Source: Pycnopodia helianthoides
Lineage: Eukaryota > Echinodermata > Asteroidea > Forcipulatida > Asteriidae
NCBI GenBank assembly: GCA_032158295.1
Contig: CM063246.1
Span: 10,851,608-10,915,607 of the forward strand
Length of the DNA: 64,000 bases
Direction of reading: 5' to 3'
In this document: one piece after another, positions 13,398 to 27,036 of the stretch
Position numbering within the stretch: the first letter of the stretch is position 1
How the letters are laid out: every line of letters begins with the position of its first letter
Notes under the pieces: model-generated
What the model saw: only the letters and a program-made list of their open reading frames with translations
Databases searched by the model: none
What the model was told of the DNA's origin: nothing
Translations under genes and position numbers: made by a program

Positions 13398-13457
13398 TTA
13401 AAATCAAAGTCATTCCAAAAAGTTATGCTGTTCTTACACTACTGTTCTACATTTGTT

Positions 13458-13945
13458 GGCGTGTCTGGCCGAGTGGTCAAGCGCACCGGACTCAAACTCT
13501 GGTGTTCTGAATCGGCAGAGTGTGGGTTTGAGTCCTGGGCCCAATTTCATAGAGCTGCTTGAGCAGAAAATATTGCTTAACAATTTTCTGCAAAGCAGAA
13601 ATCAGCAGGATACCAGTCACAAATTGGACATGTGACATGGCAGTTTGGCCGGTAACCTTATTCTGGTAAGCATAATTTTGTTTGCTTTGCTACTTTTTGT
13701 GCTTAAGCAGCGCTATGAAATTGGGCCCTGGTCTTGACATTTGTGTCCTTTTAAAAGCCTATGATAAGCAAGACAATTTACATTATTGCTTCGTCCTTCG
13801 GATGGGATTAAAAGTCATAGTCCCGTATTTTGTGTGGGCCTAATGCACGTAAAAAAAACCTGTAGCCATGCCAGCGCATTTATCGTAAAGGGAAGGAGCT
13901 TGCCCCAATGATGGTCTGGCAGCCACTTCACCCCTCAACCCATTT
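13458..13945 (+). mobile_element. tRNA-derived SINE (Leu/Ser type) split by a foldback element
   Basis: The tRNA-like head GTCTGGCCGAGTGGTCAAGC runs to a box B (GGGTTTGAGTCC) at about 13534; the SINE body resumes after 13728 with GGTCTTGACATTTGTGTCC. Copies on the minus strand at 26420-26809 and 63640-63808 have head and body contiguous, so 13537-13728 is an insertion. The head resembles a long-variable-arm tRNA but is not a functional gene. Confidence 0.88.
13537..13728. mobile_element. GGGCCC foldback MITE inserted in a SINE
   Basis: Ends GGGCCCAATTTCATAGAGC and GCTATGAAATTGGGCCC, 192 bp. Internal GCTTAGC/GCTTAAC and TGGTAACCT words recur in the other copies (25381-25536, 33697-33818, 48764-48930, about 1057-1194). 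Confidence 0.9.
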
Positions 13946-14093
13946 AAGGTCTTGTGTATGTTGTTTCATCTCATAAAATCATATTTAACCATTTGCACCA
14001 GAATGTCATTCCTGACAGACATGGCGCATGATCAATATTACTAAATATTATTATTTTGTACAAATACAGAACTGTACGTACGTTTTAAACCAG

Positions 14094-14281
14094 TTTGGGG
14101 TTAAACAAAGAAAAATTGACTATGAGAGGGATTTGAAACAATGACCTCCGGATTAACTACCGGCAGCAATAATCCAGAGGTCGTTGGTTCAAATCCTGCT
14201 CTAGCCAATTTTTCTTTGTTCAACCCCAAACCATTTGAAATTTACCCGGTCAGTTTCCCTTGTGGTTCATTACTTGACACA
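14094..14281. mobile_element. Two SINE pieces in inverted (head-to-head) arrangement
   Basis: 14094-14160 carries the complement of the box B to AATTTTTCTTTGTT region, and 14161-14281 carries the same region forward, continuing to CCCGGTCAGTTTCCCTTGTG. Together they form a foldback with both arms from the GCTAGATAGCTCAG SINE family. Confidence 0.8.
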
Positions 14282-16246
14282 TTTTAAACCATACGTACAA
14301 TCTAAACCATACACACATGTACGTACAATCCCATACGTAAATTGTGATGTTCTTCCACTGTGACTGTGAGGCCCACTTCACACAAACTGGCTCCAAAGAT
14401 TACCAGAAGCCATTAGGAAATGCATTGAGCTACGAGAACATGGTGGTTTTTCTTTGAGAATTTGCATATAATGTAATTTAAGTAAACTTGACCTGCTTTC
14501 CATACAACGATTCAAGGTTTTGCCAACAGTTTCTGTTATAATAAGAAATGCCTGGACCAATAATGAGTTATTTTTGGTAAAATTACAGATACAATCATAC
14601 ACATTGTTTGGAGCTGGAAATAGCAGAAATTAAATAAAAAATGTGTTGAGCAGATCGCGTGTGTCGTATTGACAGCACGGACTACCAACTTGATACGGGC
14701 ACATGCCACACAAGGCATTTTTTTTGCAGGCAACTTGGAGGCACTGCACGCACATGGAACACTTAAGTCAGTAACGTCATTCAGATCCATTTGTCTGACA
14801 GTGTCGTAGTAATGGGTGCATCGCTAAAAAATTCAAAAAGTTGAAAGTTGAAAAGGGAAATTGCCTGGAACTGGTTGCCTGTTGTCGGTTGCCCTGTGTA
14901 ACAAGCCCAGTAGGAGTGGAGTGCAATAGAAGTCTAGAGAAATTGATGAATTTTGCACAGTTTGTATTAGGGATATTGAAATACATTGTAGAACTGCCAC
15001 AATCACGACAAAGAAAATTGAAGGATGCAAAAATCATCAAGTTAGATTTCACGCAAATCCACCGGTTATATTTTTCAAAATTCAAGTATTTTTATAAAAA
15101 AATAACAGGTGTACTAGAATAGCTTTTAATATGAAATTTTGATTTGTCGCCAATCAATCAGACACATTCATGGCACATCACTGGCGTGGCTTGACAATTT
15201 AAATGCACAATTTATAATTTTCAAAAACATTTTCGGAGGGGGTTATGCACCGATAGTTAAAAAATGTTAATCATTTATAAAGCCTGTGTTAAAAGCAGCA
15301 CGGCAACGACTTGACCCCGTAATCATTCATTTACATGCAATTCACACGCCACAGACGTCATTAGTACGGGCTTGCCTATCCCTTTCTTCTGGGGGGAAAA
15401 AAAAAAAGCCGTTCGTTTTGTGCGTAAACACTCGACAAAGGCACGCATCTGTCGTCGTGTGTGGCGTTTTCTTTTTTTTCCATCTTGTTTTATTCTTGGA
15501 TCACTAATTAACCGTTAATGGGATTGTGAGTCAGTTGTTTGTGAAAGAGTAGTTTCATTCCCCGTCTTGTGTTTTTTTTTCTCAATAAACAGACAACCTA
15601 CCTTAGAATGAAAATGTGATCAAATTAAGAGGTCGTGTTTTTTGTGGATACAAGGAAAAACAGTTGGCTTGTCAGGGATTGTGTACTCTAATTATGCACA
15701 TGTTTACTTTAAAAGCACCAATCAAAGAAAGCAACTGTTTTTTTCTTTACTTTTGGTGGTTCCGGGGGGGGGGGTGTCTGTCCTCCAAAATGTTGTTTGC
15801 TTGACTTTGGTACTATTCTATTTCTAGTGCACAGACTTTGTTATTTTGGCAATGTATCATATAGATTTTGTGAGCTCACATTTCCCAATGATTACCAATA
15901 CCATTAGTCTGAAACTGCTGGGCATTTCTTTGACACGACGTGCCGTTCTTGTATTTTGTGTTTCTACTCCCGTGGCTAGTCGGCGATGATGTAATGCACG
16001 AGAGAATGACTCAATGCTCTCCAGACCGCGGTCACGCTTGTCACATTACATATATCTCACCGTTAGTCAGTCAACAAATCCGACGCGTTTTCTCAAAAGT
16101 CTGTGGTTTCGCATATTTTAAAACGAAAAAAGATGTGAACGTCGAAATCCCAACTTTACATCATGCCCGTGATATACTGTACATGTACATCGACTTGTAC
16201 ATAGGTGTGTACATGTACCCTCACACGTGCCAACTTACGGGGTGTT

Positions 16247-16363
16247 TTATAAATTTTGAAAATGTGTGGTGGTCGGAAACAGAGAAAATTCTCCTAGTGG
16301 TGGTTGGGGAATCCTGAGTGCCGGGCGGGTTTCCCGGCACCGACCACTGTGGGCAGAACCCTG
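16247..16363. mobile_element. Truncated copy of the 42999-43315 element (right end)
   Basis: Shares GTGTGGTGGTCGGAAACAG, GGTGGTTGGGGAATCCTGAG and the terminal GGGCAGAACCCTG with the intron 4 element. No matching left terminus was found upstream. Confidence 0.85.
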
Positions 16364-18050
16364 AATGAGTGTTAAAAAAAATCTGCCCCTTGAACAAAAT
16401 GGAGTTATTATATACAGATAAAAGTTATTTATTATTCTGATATGTTCTGTGTATTATGTTTTTATTTTATCGTCAAAAAGCCACCAGAATTTCCCTTGAT
16501 GGGACAAACCTTTAAAAAAAATTAATCTAATCAAATAAAAACTTGGTGTATGTACAAAATAAGTCTCAAAATACAACTACAACGAAGACAAGTTTCTGAA
16601 ATAATCAAGCTTTTAATGTCCGATTGTTTTACGACTGCAGGACTGCCATTTCCCACGGCAAGAGGGCATTTGTCTTCGTTGCCATGGTTTTGTCCTTAGC
16701 GCCCCCTTGAAAATGTTCCCCTTCGCTGCTCGATTTTCAAATTTAAGCACTCTTTCCCGTGGACTTTGTCCCTCGTGAATTCAATTCCAGACTCTTAGCT
16801 CATTTTTTTTAGGGGGGGGGGACACACAGATAACACCGATCGACTGTTGAAGTTTTCACTTTTGATAAATTTACATACCCACAGCCCCCCGACTGTATGA
16901 ATTTATCAATAATTGAATAGTTATATTTCACTTGCAAATAACACTCTGTGCATATATAAATCATTATTCATAAACATACACTCTCACTCTACATGAATGT
17001 TGAATAGTATTTGTAGCAATTATTTGTTTCCCGTTGGCAGCGACGATTCAGTCCGTTGCCGTAATTTGATGACACAGTCACTCTGTGGTGGGGAAATTAC
17101 ATGAATCATCGGGAAGAGATGCGTGGACAGAACAGCCAAATAAAGAAAATTGAGGTTTTATTTGCATGGATTTTTCAGTTACGCAACGCCAACGCTGTTT
17201 TGTTACACATCACTTCTCGACGGGTAAAGCTATTCCGATGGCTCGGCGCTGCTAGCAGCAGGGCGATCCGTCGAGGTTCAGCCAGAGTTCAATGCCCTTG
17301 TTTACCGTGCCCGTTTCAGATGAGCGTGACGTCATTATTGGATGCGACGTCACAGAGTCAGGACTGCTTCAGAGAGAGAGAGAGAGGTTTTTTTTAATAT
17401 TTTTTTTTATTGAGCAGGAATACCGTACGCACACAACGGGGAATGTGTGTGCTGGTACATCCTGTGTGAATGTGTGTGTGTGGCATGTGTGGCTGGCAGT
17501 TTGGTGCGATGTTGGATATTGGCTGTACAGATGGCAACATTCATGTCCATGTAGTGATCGGTGATCGGCAATTTAGTTTATGTATTTGTCAATGCGCATG
17601 AATGTTGAATTTTGTTACCTCCTATTTTTTTTGTATTGTTTTTTTTTCTCATAAATTAATAATATGATATCTTGTGGTAGGCAAACACATACTAATATGC
17701 CAAGTATTTATTGGCAGGTTCTGTGAAAATGTTGGATAAAATGCAATGAGGGTATTTGCATTATTTTGTTAAAAGTCAATAATTTCCTTGACTGTGCACA
17801 TTTCGTTGTGCACACTTACCAATGCACTTAAGGCATCAGTTGTTGTGTATGTAATGTGTATACTACATGTACATCTGGATGATAGCATTTACATGGAGGA
17901 GCTAGTTTTACATCCCAGCTGAAAATTTTCAGTGCAAAATAGGAAACAACTCACAACTCATTGTTTTAGGGTTTTGTGGAAACCCCGTCTGTTATTAAGA
18001 AAGCTTGAGGTAGTTTCAACTCTGTCAAATTTAACCTGGAGACAACATGG

Positions 18051-18170
18051 ATATTTGAATATGCATTGATGAAATTAAAAAACGGCTATTTGAATATGCA
18101 TTGATTATATGAAAAATTGAGATTTGAATATGCATTGATTATATGAAAAATTGATATTTGAAAATTGAAA
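18051..18170. repeat. Short tandem repeat, about 35-bp unit, three copies
   Basis: TTTGAATATGCATTGAT recurs three times at about 35-bp spacing, with a fourth partial TTTGAAAATTG. AT-rich. Confidence 0.85.
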
Positions 18171-18940
18171 TTTTGTGTTCAGCTTGCCTTGAAAACACTG
18201 ACGAAGTGTTTGTGGTGTACATGTATGCTGGCACGCGCATCATGCATCGTTTTTTTATTTTTTATTTTTGCAAACAAAATTCAGTGTGGGTCCCACGTTT
18301 CATATGTGACACTGGACATGGTCCTTGTAATGCCAGGATGGCATTGACCAATTGCGAACATGGATTCCAACCCCCTGGCCACTCGGATTTCGTCAGCGTG
18401 CCGTCTCGTCGTCACTGTCCCCTAACGTTCTTGTGGTCGCACGTCCTTGTGGTCACCCGTCGTCGTGGTTTTGGGGGCGTGGCATCGAGAGGCTGAACGA
18501 GAGTAGGGGTTGACTCATCGAAAAGGTTGCAGTTTACTGTGGGTTTTCACTGAGTCATATTGAGTCCCACTATTAGGTCCATTTTGAAGTGATGATTTAT
18601 TCGGTGTACTTGCACTTGACCCAGATGATCTAGATCTTTCAACTTAGACGAGGAGTTTTTTTGGAGTTGCCTCGAATGCTTCGAGTGTGGCCCATCAAAA
18701 TGGCCAATACTGAACTTTGTATGTGTTTCAATCTGTAAGGGAACCATTCAAAATGTTGACCACCCAATAGTCGCCCCCATCAAAGGCTGTAATCCGTTGA
18801 AGATTTTTGATAGCAAAATAAACCATGAACGGACTTTTTCGGAACATCTTGTCTTGGGAAAACCTTCACCGTGTGGTTATATTCTGTGACAATGCACGGA
18901 CAGAATGCATTCAATGTTTGTTTAAATGTAACTAAAACAT

Positions 18941-19256
18941 TAGATTCTTGTCATTTGAAATTGGTTTCACAATCAAAATTAAAATAGGCATGGAAACTCG
19001 TCCAGCCCACACTCTGAAAATTCTAAAATCCACTTCTGAACAAAATGGACGGCTCCAAGTAGACACCAACCTTGTCTGCCGTGACCTTGCCTCATTTGGA
19101 CAAACAGGCGGGGAACAACTATATTTTGGAAACAACACTGCAAAGCAACTGAAGTATCTTATAGTTATCCGTACACATGTAGGACCCTTGTAATTAAAAT
19201 GGCTAAAATAAAGGATAACATGTGAGGCGTGTTCACCAATCAAATGAAAAGGATCT
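18941..19256. mobile_element. MITE with AGATCCTTGTCAT ends, second copy
   Basis: Starts TAGATTCTTGTCATTTGAAA and ends CAAATGAAAAGGATCT. 316 bp, so shorter inside than the intron 4 copy. Confidence 0.85.
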
Positions 19257-19453
19257 GTGTGTTACGAAAATACAAGAAGAGTAAATGATCTGGATACTGG
19301 TTGTTTCTAGTCTCCAAATATGCTTGGTTTATTTCCTCTTTGTCCACTCCTCTACATGTACAAACCAGTAGTTAATTTTTGCAGTTTTTAATTAAATTTG
19401 TAGATTTATGGGACTTACATTGTATTCTCCAACTACATTGTATGTATGAACAA

Positions 19454-19619
19454 CAGGCATGGAATTACACGGAGGCCACGGGGGCCATGACCTCGGTTGT
19501 CCTTGTCTTGGCCTTGGTGCCCCTTCAAAAGTGTCCCACAGTCTTTAAAATTTTCCAATGGTAGTGCCCTTTGTAAAATGAGAATGGCCTTGCCTCTCAA
19601 AGATGAAGTTCCAGGCCTG
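19454..19619. mobile_element. CAGG...CCTG element, copy 2 of the subfamily
   Basis: Ends CAGGCATGGAA and TTCCAGGCCTG; flanks GAACAA and GTACAA (6 bp, one mismatch). Compared with the copy at 9380 it has an extra stretch after the ACGGAGGCC word. Confidence 0.85.
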
Positions 19620-19784
19620 GTACAAGTGTAAGTAACGCTCAGTGTTTTTGTGGTGTACAATGTGCATTTAGTTAGCCTATTTTTAGTAGCCCGCCAGGCA
19701 AGTTGAGAGGTTGATTTTTTATTACTGGCTGTAGTTTTCATAGTCATTTAAATACATACTTTTACGTACTGACTTGTATTTATG

Positions 19785-20013
19785 CAGCGTTCTCCCTTAA
19801 CACTGGTCCGTTGGCCAAATGCCAGTTAAACACTGCTCAGAGGACCAGTGAGACTTCATTCCAAGTGGTCCGGCTGGTTAGTTCAGTGTGAAAAAGCATC
19901 CCTATTGAATATAGAGTATGGATGAGTGAAAAAAGCTTGTGGACCAATGAAATGACAAGCTACAACTGGTCCTGCTGGCTTGTCACTAAATCTAAGTAAA
20001 AGGACAAACCCTG
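19785..20013. mobile_element. CAG...CCTG element (229 bp) with 6-bp flanking repeat
   Basis: Starts CAGCGTTCTCCC and ends GGACAAACCCTG; flanks TTTATG and TTAATG (one mismatch). A second, more diverged copy lies at 2330-2554, sharing CCAAGTGGTCCGGCTG and AAAAGCATCCCTA. A short tail fragment of the same type is at about 27703-27744. Confidence 0.8.
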
Positions 20014-21252
20014 TTAATGTCTGTACACCGTCCTGCACCGACGACATGAATGAAATTGGGTTTTCATGGCACTGTTTACCAGGGAATTCTGTGCTTGCAG
20101 TGCCTAAGAAAGTGTGTATTTCTGTGCGCCGTAGCAGGCCATTGAGTAAGCACAGAATTCTGCAGCAAGCTGTACCATAAGATTGATTCTTGTTAACTAT
20201 ATATGCAATCTAATTACATGTACGTAGGTTTGAATTTGTAAAACGTGTTATACAAAAATACACAGAACAATTGTTTATTCTTTGCGGGACGAGGCCACTG
20301 TGTCTTAAGAAAATCGTAAGCGTGTACTTTCAGTAGAAATAAGGATTCCTAGAGGAAGATTTTTGGTGAAGGGCACCAGAATCGGGACAATGTAGGTCGT
20401 TGAGGTCAGGTTTGAGAAAATGATGACACACCCTATCAGGTTAATGAAGATAAAACCCCAAATTAACTCAGATAACGATGGGAGGATTTGGAGCTCGATA
20501 TCTGGTGTCATGGGATCCCCCCCCCCCCGCCCACCCCTCAATCGCTTAATGTACAAATGTAATTAACAATGAAAGATGAATCATAACTCTTAGGGTTTAA
20601 CGCGCCCGGACAATACACCAGGCGTTGGTCCACACGGACACCACCTCCTCTCGGTGACGTTTGCAGAGAGGAATTTGTTGTGGTTTCGGGGTAGCATCTG
20701 GGCGGGGTCTGCATCTTGTGGTTTTGGGATGACTGGCCCATGATATTATTAATCAGGATATTTGTGTGTGTGTGTATTGCTTGAAGTGAGAATTGTAATC
20801 GGACAGAGGAGTGATTGTAGTTTGGGTTTCAGTAGTGGTGTGGTGCCAGATGTTGTGGTTACCAATGAGGCTTTTAAAGGTGGTGTTTGAGCGTACAAAT
20901 TTGACCCGCTCAGAGAAAGTGCGAGTGCATTTTTTTTTATACACAATTTGATATATTGTGTTGTTTTGGCAGCCATAAAGTTGAGTTGCAAAAATATTAC
21001 TGTTGAAAAAATATTTATTAATGACTAACATCTGAAGATTTCCAGTAGAAAAGAGGCCTTTCCAATCATATCCAATGATCGGAATAAGAAATAATTACAT
21101 ATTGAAGTCTTCATAATACATAATAATGTTTATGATAAACATTTACATTACTTGTATTAAAAGTACTTGTGTGCAGGAGTCTGCATAAAAAGGTGACAAA
21201 TTGGACACATTTGTGCTTGTTTGTTGTTCTCTTTTGAAACCATCTGTGGCAT

Positions 21253-21405
21253 CAATTGGAGACTTTTGGTGACGCTAGGTGGCAGCAGACTTACCAGGTT
21301 AATCCATTGTTCTCCGCAATGTGCGCATGCTTAGAACTACGTAAATAATGGAATTTTACCTGGTATGTCTGCTGCCATCTAGCGTTCAAAGGTCTCCCAT
21401 TGGTA
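21253..21405. mobile_element. Foldback element, arms about 60 bp
   Basis: GACGCTAGGTGGCAGCAGAC pairs with GTCTGCTGCCATCTAGCG; outer ends AATTGGAGAC and GTCTCCCATTGG. Loop contains TCTCCGCAATGTGCGCATGC. Confidence 0.82.
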
Positions 21406-23358
21406 AATTGTTAGATACAAATCCAGTAATGTGTAGTTGATCATGTTTATTGCCTTCTGGTGTTCTGATTGATTGTAATCAACTATTTTCTTTCAAATAA
21501 AAATGTTCAAATTTTTTTGACAACAGTCTCAATAATGTTCACTGTGCTACACATGTACATGTGTACCACTACCATACAGTGTCCAGCACCAACCACTGTG
21601 CACACCAAGGCCTGAAAAAAAAAAAAAATTGGAGATTACCAAAATAGACCTTCAAAGCATTGAAGCCAGCAAGCCGCCATCTTAGAGGTAAACTGATGAT
21701 GAAACAATGAAACGTACAGATTTGTACGTACATGTACGGCGCACAGGATTGGCCAATGAAGAACCTCCTTTTTGACCTTTAGGCGAGGGCGCCCTCCTCA
21801 AATTTTGTCGTGTGCATTCAGGTCTGTTTTAGTATCCCCAAAAGCAGTCTATTTTTATTTTATATACTTTTGCTTAAATGTAATAGTAATCCTTTCAATT
21901 TCAAATATCCTCCAAGAAATTAAGCAAATATCAAAAACCAAAAAACCAAACAGGAATAAATATTTAAGCGTCTTGTAAAAAAAATGCTTGTTTCAGTGAA
22001 AGTTTTGTGTTTCCATGTGGTTGATTGGAGATTTTCCTGTAAATCAAACCCTATACAAGCCCTGTGTACATGTGTACAGTACAACTATATGCTTTTTCAT
22101 GCGCTCGTCAAACAGATTTTAATTAGATTTTTTTGCAGCCAACTTCCTCTTTAAACACGTACAAATGTATTTACAGTCTGTCTACATTCCTCAGATTTTC
22201 GTTTCTACGAATCCTGCGGTTGTAACAGCGGAACTTGCGATTTGCGGTTTTGAAAAATAAATACCGCCAAGATCTGTGACGGATGTACTGTATACTTCTC
22301 GCATACCGCGACAATAATTATGAGAATGTTGACAACATTCCTGTCTAGTTTTGTTGTTGTTTAATTTCTGAGTCTCATTTTCAAGGTTTAAGACGTTGCA
22401 AAAAAATGTTTGTAGATATTGGAATTCAACACAAAGCCAAGAGAATAAACCATTCTACGAAAAGGTGACCCACTTTCTCATTTCCGTCTTAGCATGAGGA
22501 TGCAACACTCGGGCACCGTCTTGAACAAAAATTGCAACAATAGAAAAAACATATCTTGAAGATGCAGACCTCATTTCTCATCGACCCTAGACACTGCACA
22601 CCTTGACATTTCAGTCACATGACCCGTCCTTGGCTCATCTTCAGTCCCCGGTACCTTGCACCTTAATTGAAGTGGTAACCTTATGGTCTGATCACAGGAA
22701 AGGAAAGCTGTCATCTACAGGTTCTTAGAAAGTGACGTGCAGGATATTTGGCTGTCGTCGTCTTTATTGAAGAAATTTGGAGAAAGGATTCGAATGATTT
22801 TGTCTAAATTTTGACTGAGCCTGTTGATCTTTTTATCGTGTTACTGTATTTAACTTTCAAGTATGGACCTCCTAAGGCCTCCTCCCCTAAAAAAATATAA
22901 ATAAATAGAAATTAAAATACATACAAAAAATTCATATTATATAAAAAGTAAACAAGTTGACCAGTAGAGCACATGAGTTTTAATTACATATACATTTCTA
23001 TCCATTTGCTAGATTCTTGCAATGAGTGAAATGTAGGAATGCATATTGTCAAAGAATAAAATGTTACAAATAAAACTAAAAATGCGGACATCAGCCAGAA
23101 GCTTTTTGAGATCTGCATTGATAATAATTATAATATAAATAAGTGTAGTTTTTTAATACATCAAAATACAAGCTTTGAACATTTCAAGAAGTTGGCCCCC
23201 CTATGTGTTTATGTGTAGTGAAAAGACAATCTTACATGTTCATGAACAAGACGGCATAATTTAATTAATAGGCTAGTATAAATGAAACTCATGTAAATGT
23301 ACTTGATATGTACACTGTACATGTGGATTAAATATTATTATTTTTTTTTTGCCCTTAA

Positions 23359-23745
23359 AGGAACATTACAGAATTGGTAAGAAAAAAACTTGTAAAATTT
23401 ACTTTTTGATCACAGATTTACATAAAACTTACACGGTCTGATGATAATCATAGTAGAAAACATCCCTTGAAATATTTCTGTCTGAAATGCCATATTTGAT
23501 GAGAAATGAATAAACTAATTTTCCGATTGGAGTTTATCGCTCAGTGAGCATTTTATTCATTTGTTGAATCTATATGATTTCCTGCAAAATGTGTAATAGA
23601 TTTTTCACTATTTTCTCGTGACCCAGATGGCCGATAGATCTCAAACTTCTACAGGTTTGTCAGTTGATGTATATGGTGGATTACATAAAGTGCTTACACT
23701 GCCAGCAACTGTTTTGTTAGCAAAAACCAATTCTGTAATGTTCCT
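23359..23745 (+). mobile_element. TTAA MITE family A, complete copy (387 bp)
   Basis: Same TIRs as the 13.0-kb copy, flanked by TTAA on both sides (23355-23358 and 23746-23749). Confidence 0.93.
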
Positions 23746-23806
23746 TTAAACCGATGTGTATCATTTTATAGCACTGTATACATTGTACTCACTGCTTTCT
23801 GGAGTC

Positions 23807-24020
23807 CTGCCTCTGGCCACCAAGCTAGCTTGATGGTCTCGTGGTAAGACATCTGCTCTAGCATGGCAAAGGTCGTGGGTTTGAATCCCACCCAAGTGAT
23901 ATGCCTGTGGATTTTTTTTTGCAGGACTGGGGGGGGGAGGGAGAGTACGAACTTAATACACTTTGGTGTAAGGGTAAAAACAAGTAATATTCTGTATCCA
24001 CGATGCAAAATTAACATAAA
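23807..24020 (+). mobile_element. tRNA-derived SINE (GGTGGTCTAGTGG type), copy 3
   Basis: CTTGATGGTCTCGTGGTAAG (box A), GGGTTTGAATCCCACC (box B), TGATATGCCTGTGGATTTT and the same GATGCAAAATTAACAT tail. Internal poly-G run near 23931. Confidence 0.85.
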
Positions 24021-24024
24021 GTAT

Positions 24025-24174
24025 GCATATCACTCACCTGTTACATATATGCGAATATATATAATTTGCATCCTGTAAACTGAACATTTAATGGATTAAA
24101 GAAGCATGAATATATTCACCTGTTAAATATGCGCATATAATTTGCATCCTGTAAACTGAACACTTAATGGATTA
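24025..24174. repeat. Tandem duplication, about 75-bp unit
   Basis: Two copies share ATTTGCATCCTGTAAACTG and TTAATGGATTA; the second begins near 24104. It directly follows the tail of a tRNA-derived SINE. Confidence 0.85.
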
Positions 24175-25380
24175 GGGAAATATTTATTCAGCTCATGATT
24201 TTTGGATGTACATTTTTGCGACAATTAACAATTGCACTCTGATCAAAAGCTGCAAACATCAGTAAAAGTAGGTAAATTTTTAGGAGCGAAATTTCATTTA
24301 ACTTGTCGGTTTTGTTTTGCAATGTTTTGTGTATCATTCAGGAAGACCAAGGGGAAAAAATGGGTGAGGAATACATTTTACATCATGTACTTGTAACAGC
24401 CGGTACAGCAAAAATAAAATCATATATCATAATATTAAAAAATTATAACTAATAAAACAAAAATTTTAAATACCACAAATGTTAATAATAATCACACTCG
24501 GAGGAATGGTTAAAGAGGGGCAAAAAACAGCACAAAAAAAAGAGCAAAAAACAAAACAAAACGAGAGGTGTTCGCGCTGCTGCATGAACACCTAAAAGAA
24601 AATCAAATTTTGCAGACTGGGCAGAATCCTCCCCCCCCCCCCCAAATTGAACAGAACCTGCTTTAAGACTGTACAGGTTACAGGTATACATTGTCCTAGC
24701 CTCTGAAATGTCTTTGATGGGACAACACGCTCATGTGTACACACTCTATGCGTGTCATGAACCTTTGACATTTAGAAATTTCTCATTTAGTGTAAAAAAT
24801 GCATGGAATTGACATTGTCAATTGCCTATCACTGTTTGAAAGGGACTACACACGAAAGTGTTCATTATTTCCCATACAGATGTCGATATGACTGCGCTAT
24901 AAATAAAGGGGCATATGAAAAGGGCCACGCAGTCTTCTCCGTCGTGCGTCTAGGTACGCGCATAATTTGCATAATTAGTACTTTTGGGTGGTAACAAGAT
25001 TCATAGACCCAAAATTCAAACAGGCATTAAAAAAAAAAAAAAAAAAAAAAGCTCGACTATGTAAGATGTTATTTTGTCTTTTGAGAGCGACTTTTAGAAA
25101 TAATGAAGAGGATAGCTCTGACAGTTAAAGGGTGCATGTACCCTCGATAGGAAGAACCTGTTTGTACAACATGTACCATATGTATGTACGTGTACAATAC
25201 ATTGTGCAGTGTAAGTGGCCCCTTGAAGGTACATTGCAACTTGAGGAGGAGAATTGGTGAGGAGGGGGGGGAGAGGATTTTTGCACAAGATGAACAGATT
25301 TGTTGCTGTTCTCATCTTGTATTGAAAACAAAATTTGGAATTCCTTCATTTCTTGGAACTCTGATCCAAGCTGTTGCCTC

Positions 25381-25536
25381 GGGCCCAATTTCATTGAGCG
25401 GAAAACCTTGCCGACGAAAATGCACTCTGCAAAAATGAGCAGGACATTTGCTGGTGACCTTATTCTAGTAAGCATCATTTTGTTTTGCTTAAGCTAAAGT
25501 TTGCTTAAGCTTAAGTCAGCTCTATGAAATTGGGCC
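25381..25536. mobile_element. GGGCCC foldback MITE, copy 2
   Basis: Starts GGGCCCAATTTCATTGAGC and ends CTCTATGAAATTGGGCC. Contains GGTGACCTTATTCTAGTAAGC, nearly the same as in the 13.6-kb copy. Confidence 0.88.
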
Positions 25537-26419
25537 GCGATATTAGCCCACATTTCCAATTTTCAGCAGTTGGCTATGTGTTCATAAGTCGCTGCATTGA
25601 GTAGAAGTAATTGCAGCAAAAGATGCTCGATCTAGACTTAATTGCTGACAGTGGATTAATGTGTGGTATCCTTTGCACTGTTCGTCCTTAGGACACTCCC
25701 ATAGACAACAACATTATAAGAGGATAAATGGTCGTGCTCCCCTCCCCTTCTCCCACGCCTTGTTAGATTGTACATAGCCTGTAGGCTTTCATCATTCCTT
25801 GTACATAGGCACTTGTACACACAGTATACTGTGTACATGTATACGGTATACATGTTTGCTAAGTGTGTAATGCCATCTCACCCCCCGTCATCCTCCCAAC
25901 AGAAAAGAGTACCCAGGGTTGAAGGACCTTTGATAATCTGCCATCTTAATCGCTATAAAGCCGTCCTTTTTTAAATGCAAAAACAACTCTACAATGGTTG
26001 CATTTCCCCTTCTATTTACTTCAACTTATAAATGGACCTGTCCTATGCAATTTCATATGCAATTTGTAAATTGCTTATCGCCCGTGCGCAGTAACATTAC
26101 TGGTGGGCAGAATGGGGGAACAGTGCGCCTTTTTTCTATGGGGCTGATGGTGGCGCGTACGCATTTGTGCGTCTGCCTAGTGCACAACTCTATGGCGTTT
26201 GCCAACCAATAGTGTCTGTACTCAAACGTGAATTTAATTAGCCTACTTCATCAGAAGGACTAGTTGCTGTGTTTTGAAAAAAAATTATTGTTGAAGTGGT
26301 TCGGATACACGTCTGTAGGAGTGGTGTGAGTCGATTGTCCCCCTCTCCTACCCTCAGTGTACAGTATCTGTGAATGTGAGTCTAGAAAGCATGTGACCTT
26401 GAGAGTATGTAAGAATCTG

Positions 26420-26809
26420 ATAATAACAATAATTCTTTACATTTATGCCGAACTTTCTAAGCGCTACAGTATTTATCCTGGAAGGTTTGTGGAGCTACGT
26501 TTTAAAGTATGAGACCGGTTCCTTTAAATAGCACCATGTAATGGTTTACACGGTGCTGTGGCGCAATATACAGCCAATCAAACCAGGAACACCGGGGCAT
26601 GCCTCTTCTCTTTACGATAAGTACACTGGGTTCTTTTACGTGCAACTACACAACACACAAGACCTACGGCTTTATGTCCCATCCGAAGGACGCAGCAATA
26701 ATGGTTAAGTGTCTTGCTTTAAAGGACACAAGTGTCTTGACCGGGACTCGAACCCACACTCTGCTGATTAGAAACACCATGAGCTTATCCGCTCGGCCAC
26801 GACATGCCA
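26420..26809 (-). mobile_element. tRNA-derived SINE (Leu/Ser type), nearly full length
   Basis: On the minus strand the head is GTCGTGGCCGAGCGGATAAGC, then box B GGGTTCGAGTCCCGG, then a body with GCGTCCTTCGGATGGGAC and GCACGTAAAAGAACCCA. It ends in AGCGCTTAGAAAGTTCGG and a TTATT-rich tail. Confidence 0.88.
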
Positions 26810-27036
26810 TAACTGATAACTGTGTAAGGCCTGTGGTTTCTCAGGTATTTTTTTCCTGTTTTCAGGTTTTTCTCAACGACTTCTTGAGCTTAGAATTTGT
26901 CTTGAAACAAGTAAAAGAATCACCAAAGAGGGAAAGAAATAGTCTAAACCATGTAGTTTTGTATTTCTGGTGATGCACAGAGTCTGTAAACCTCCTGAGT
27001 TGTAACTTCTTGGAGGTTCTGGGTCTAGAATAAGTG

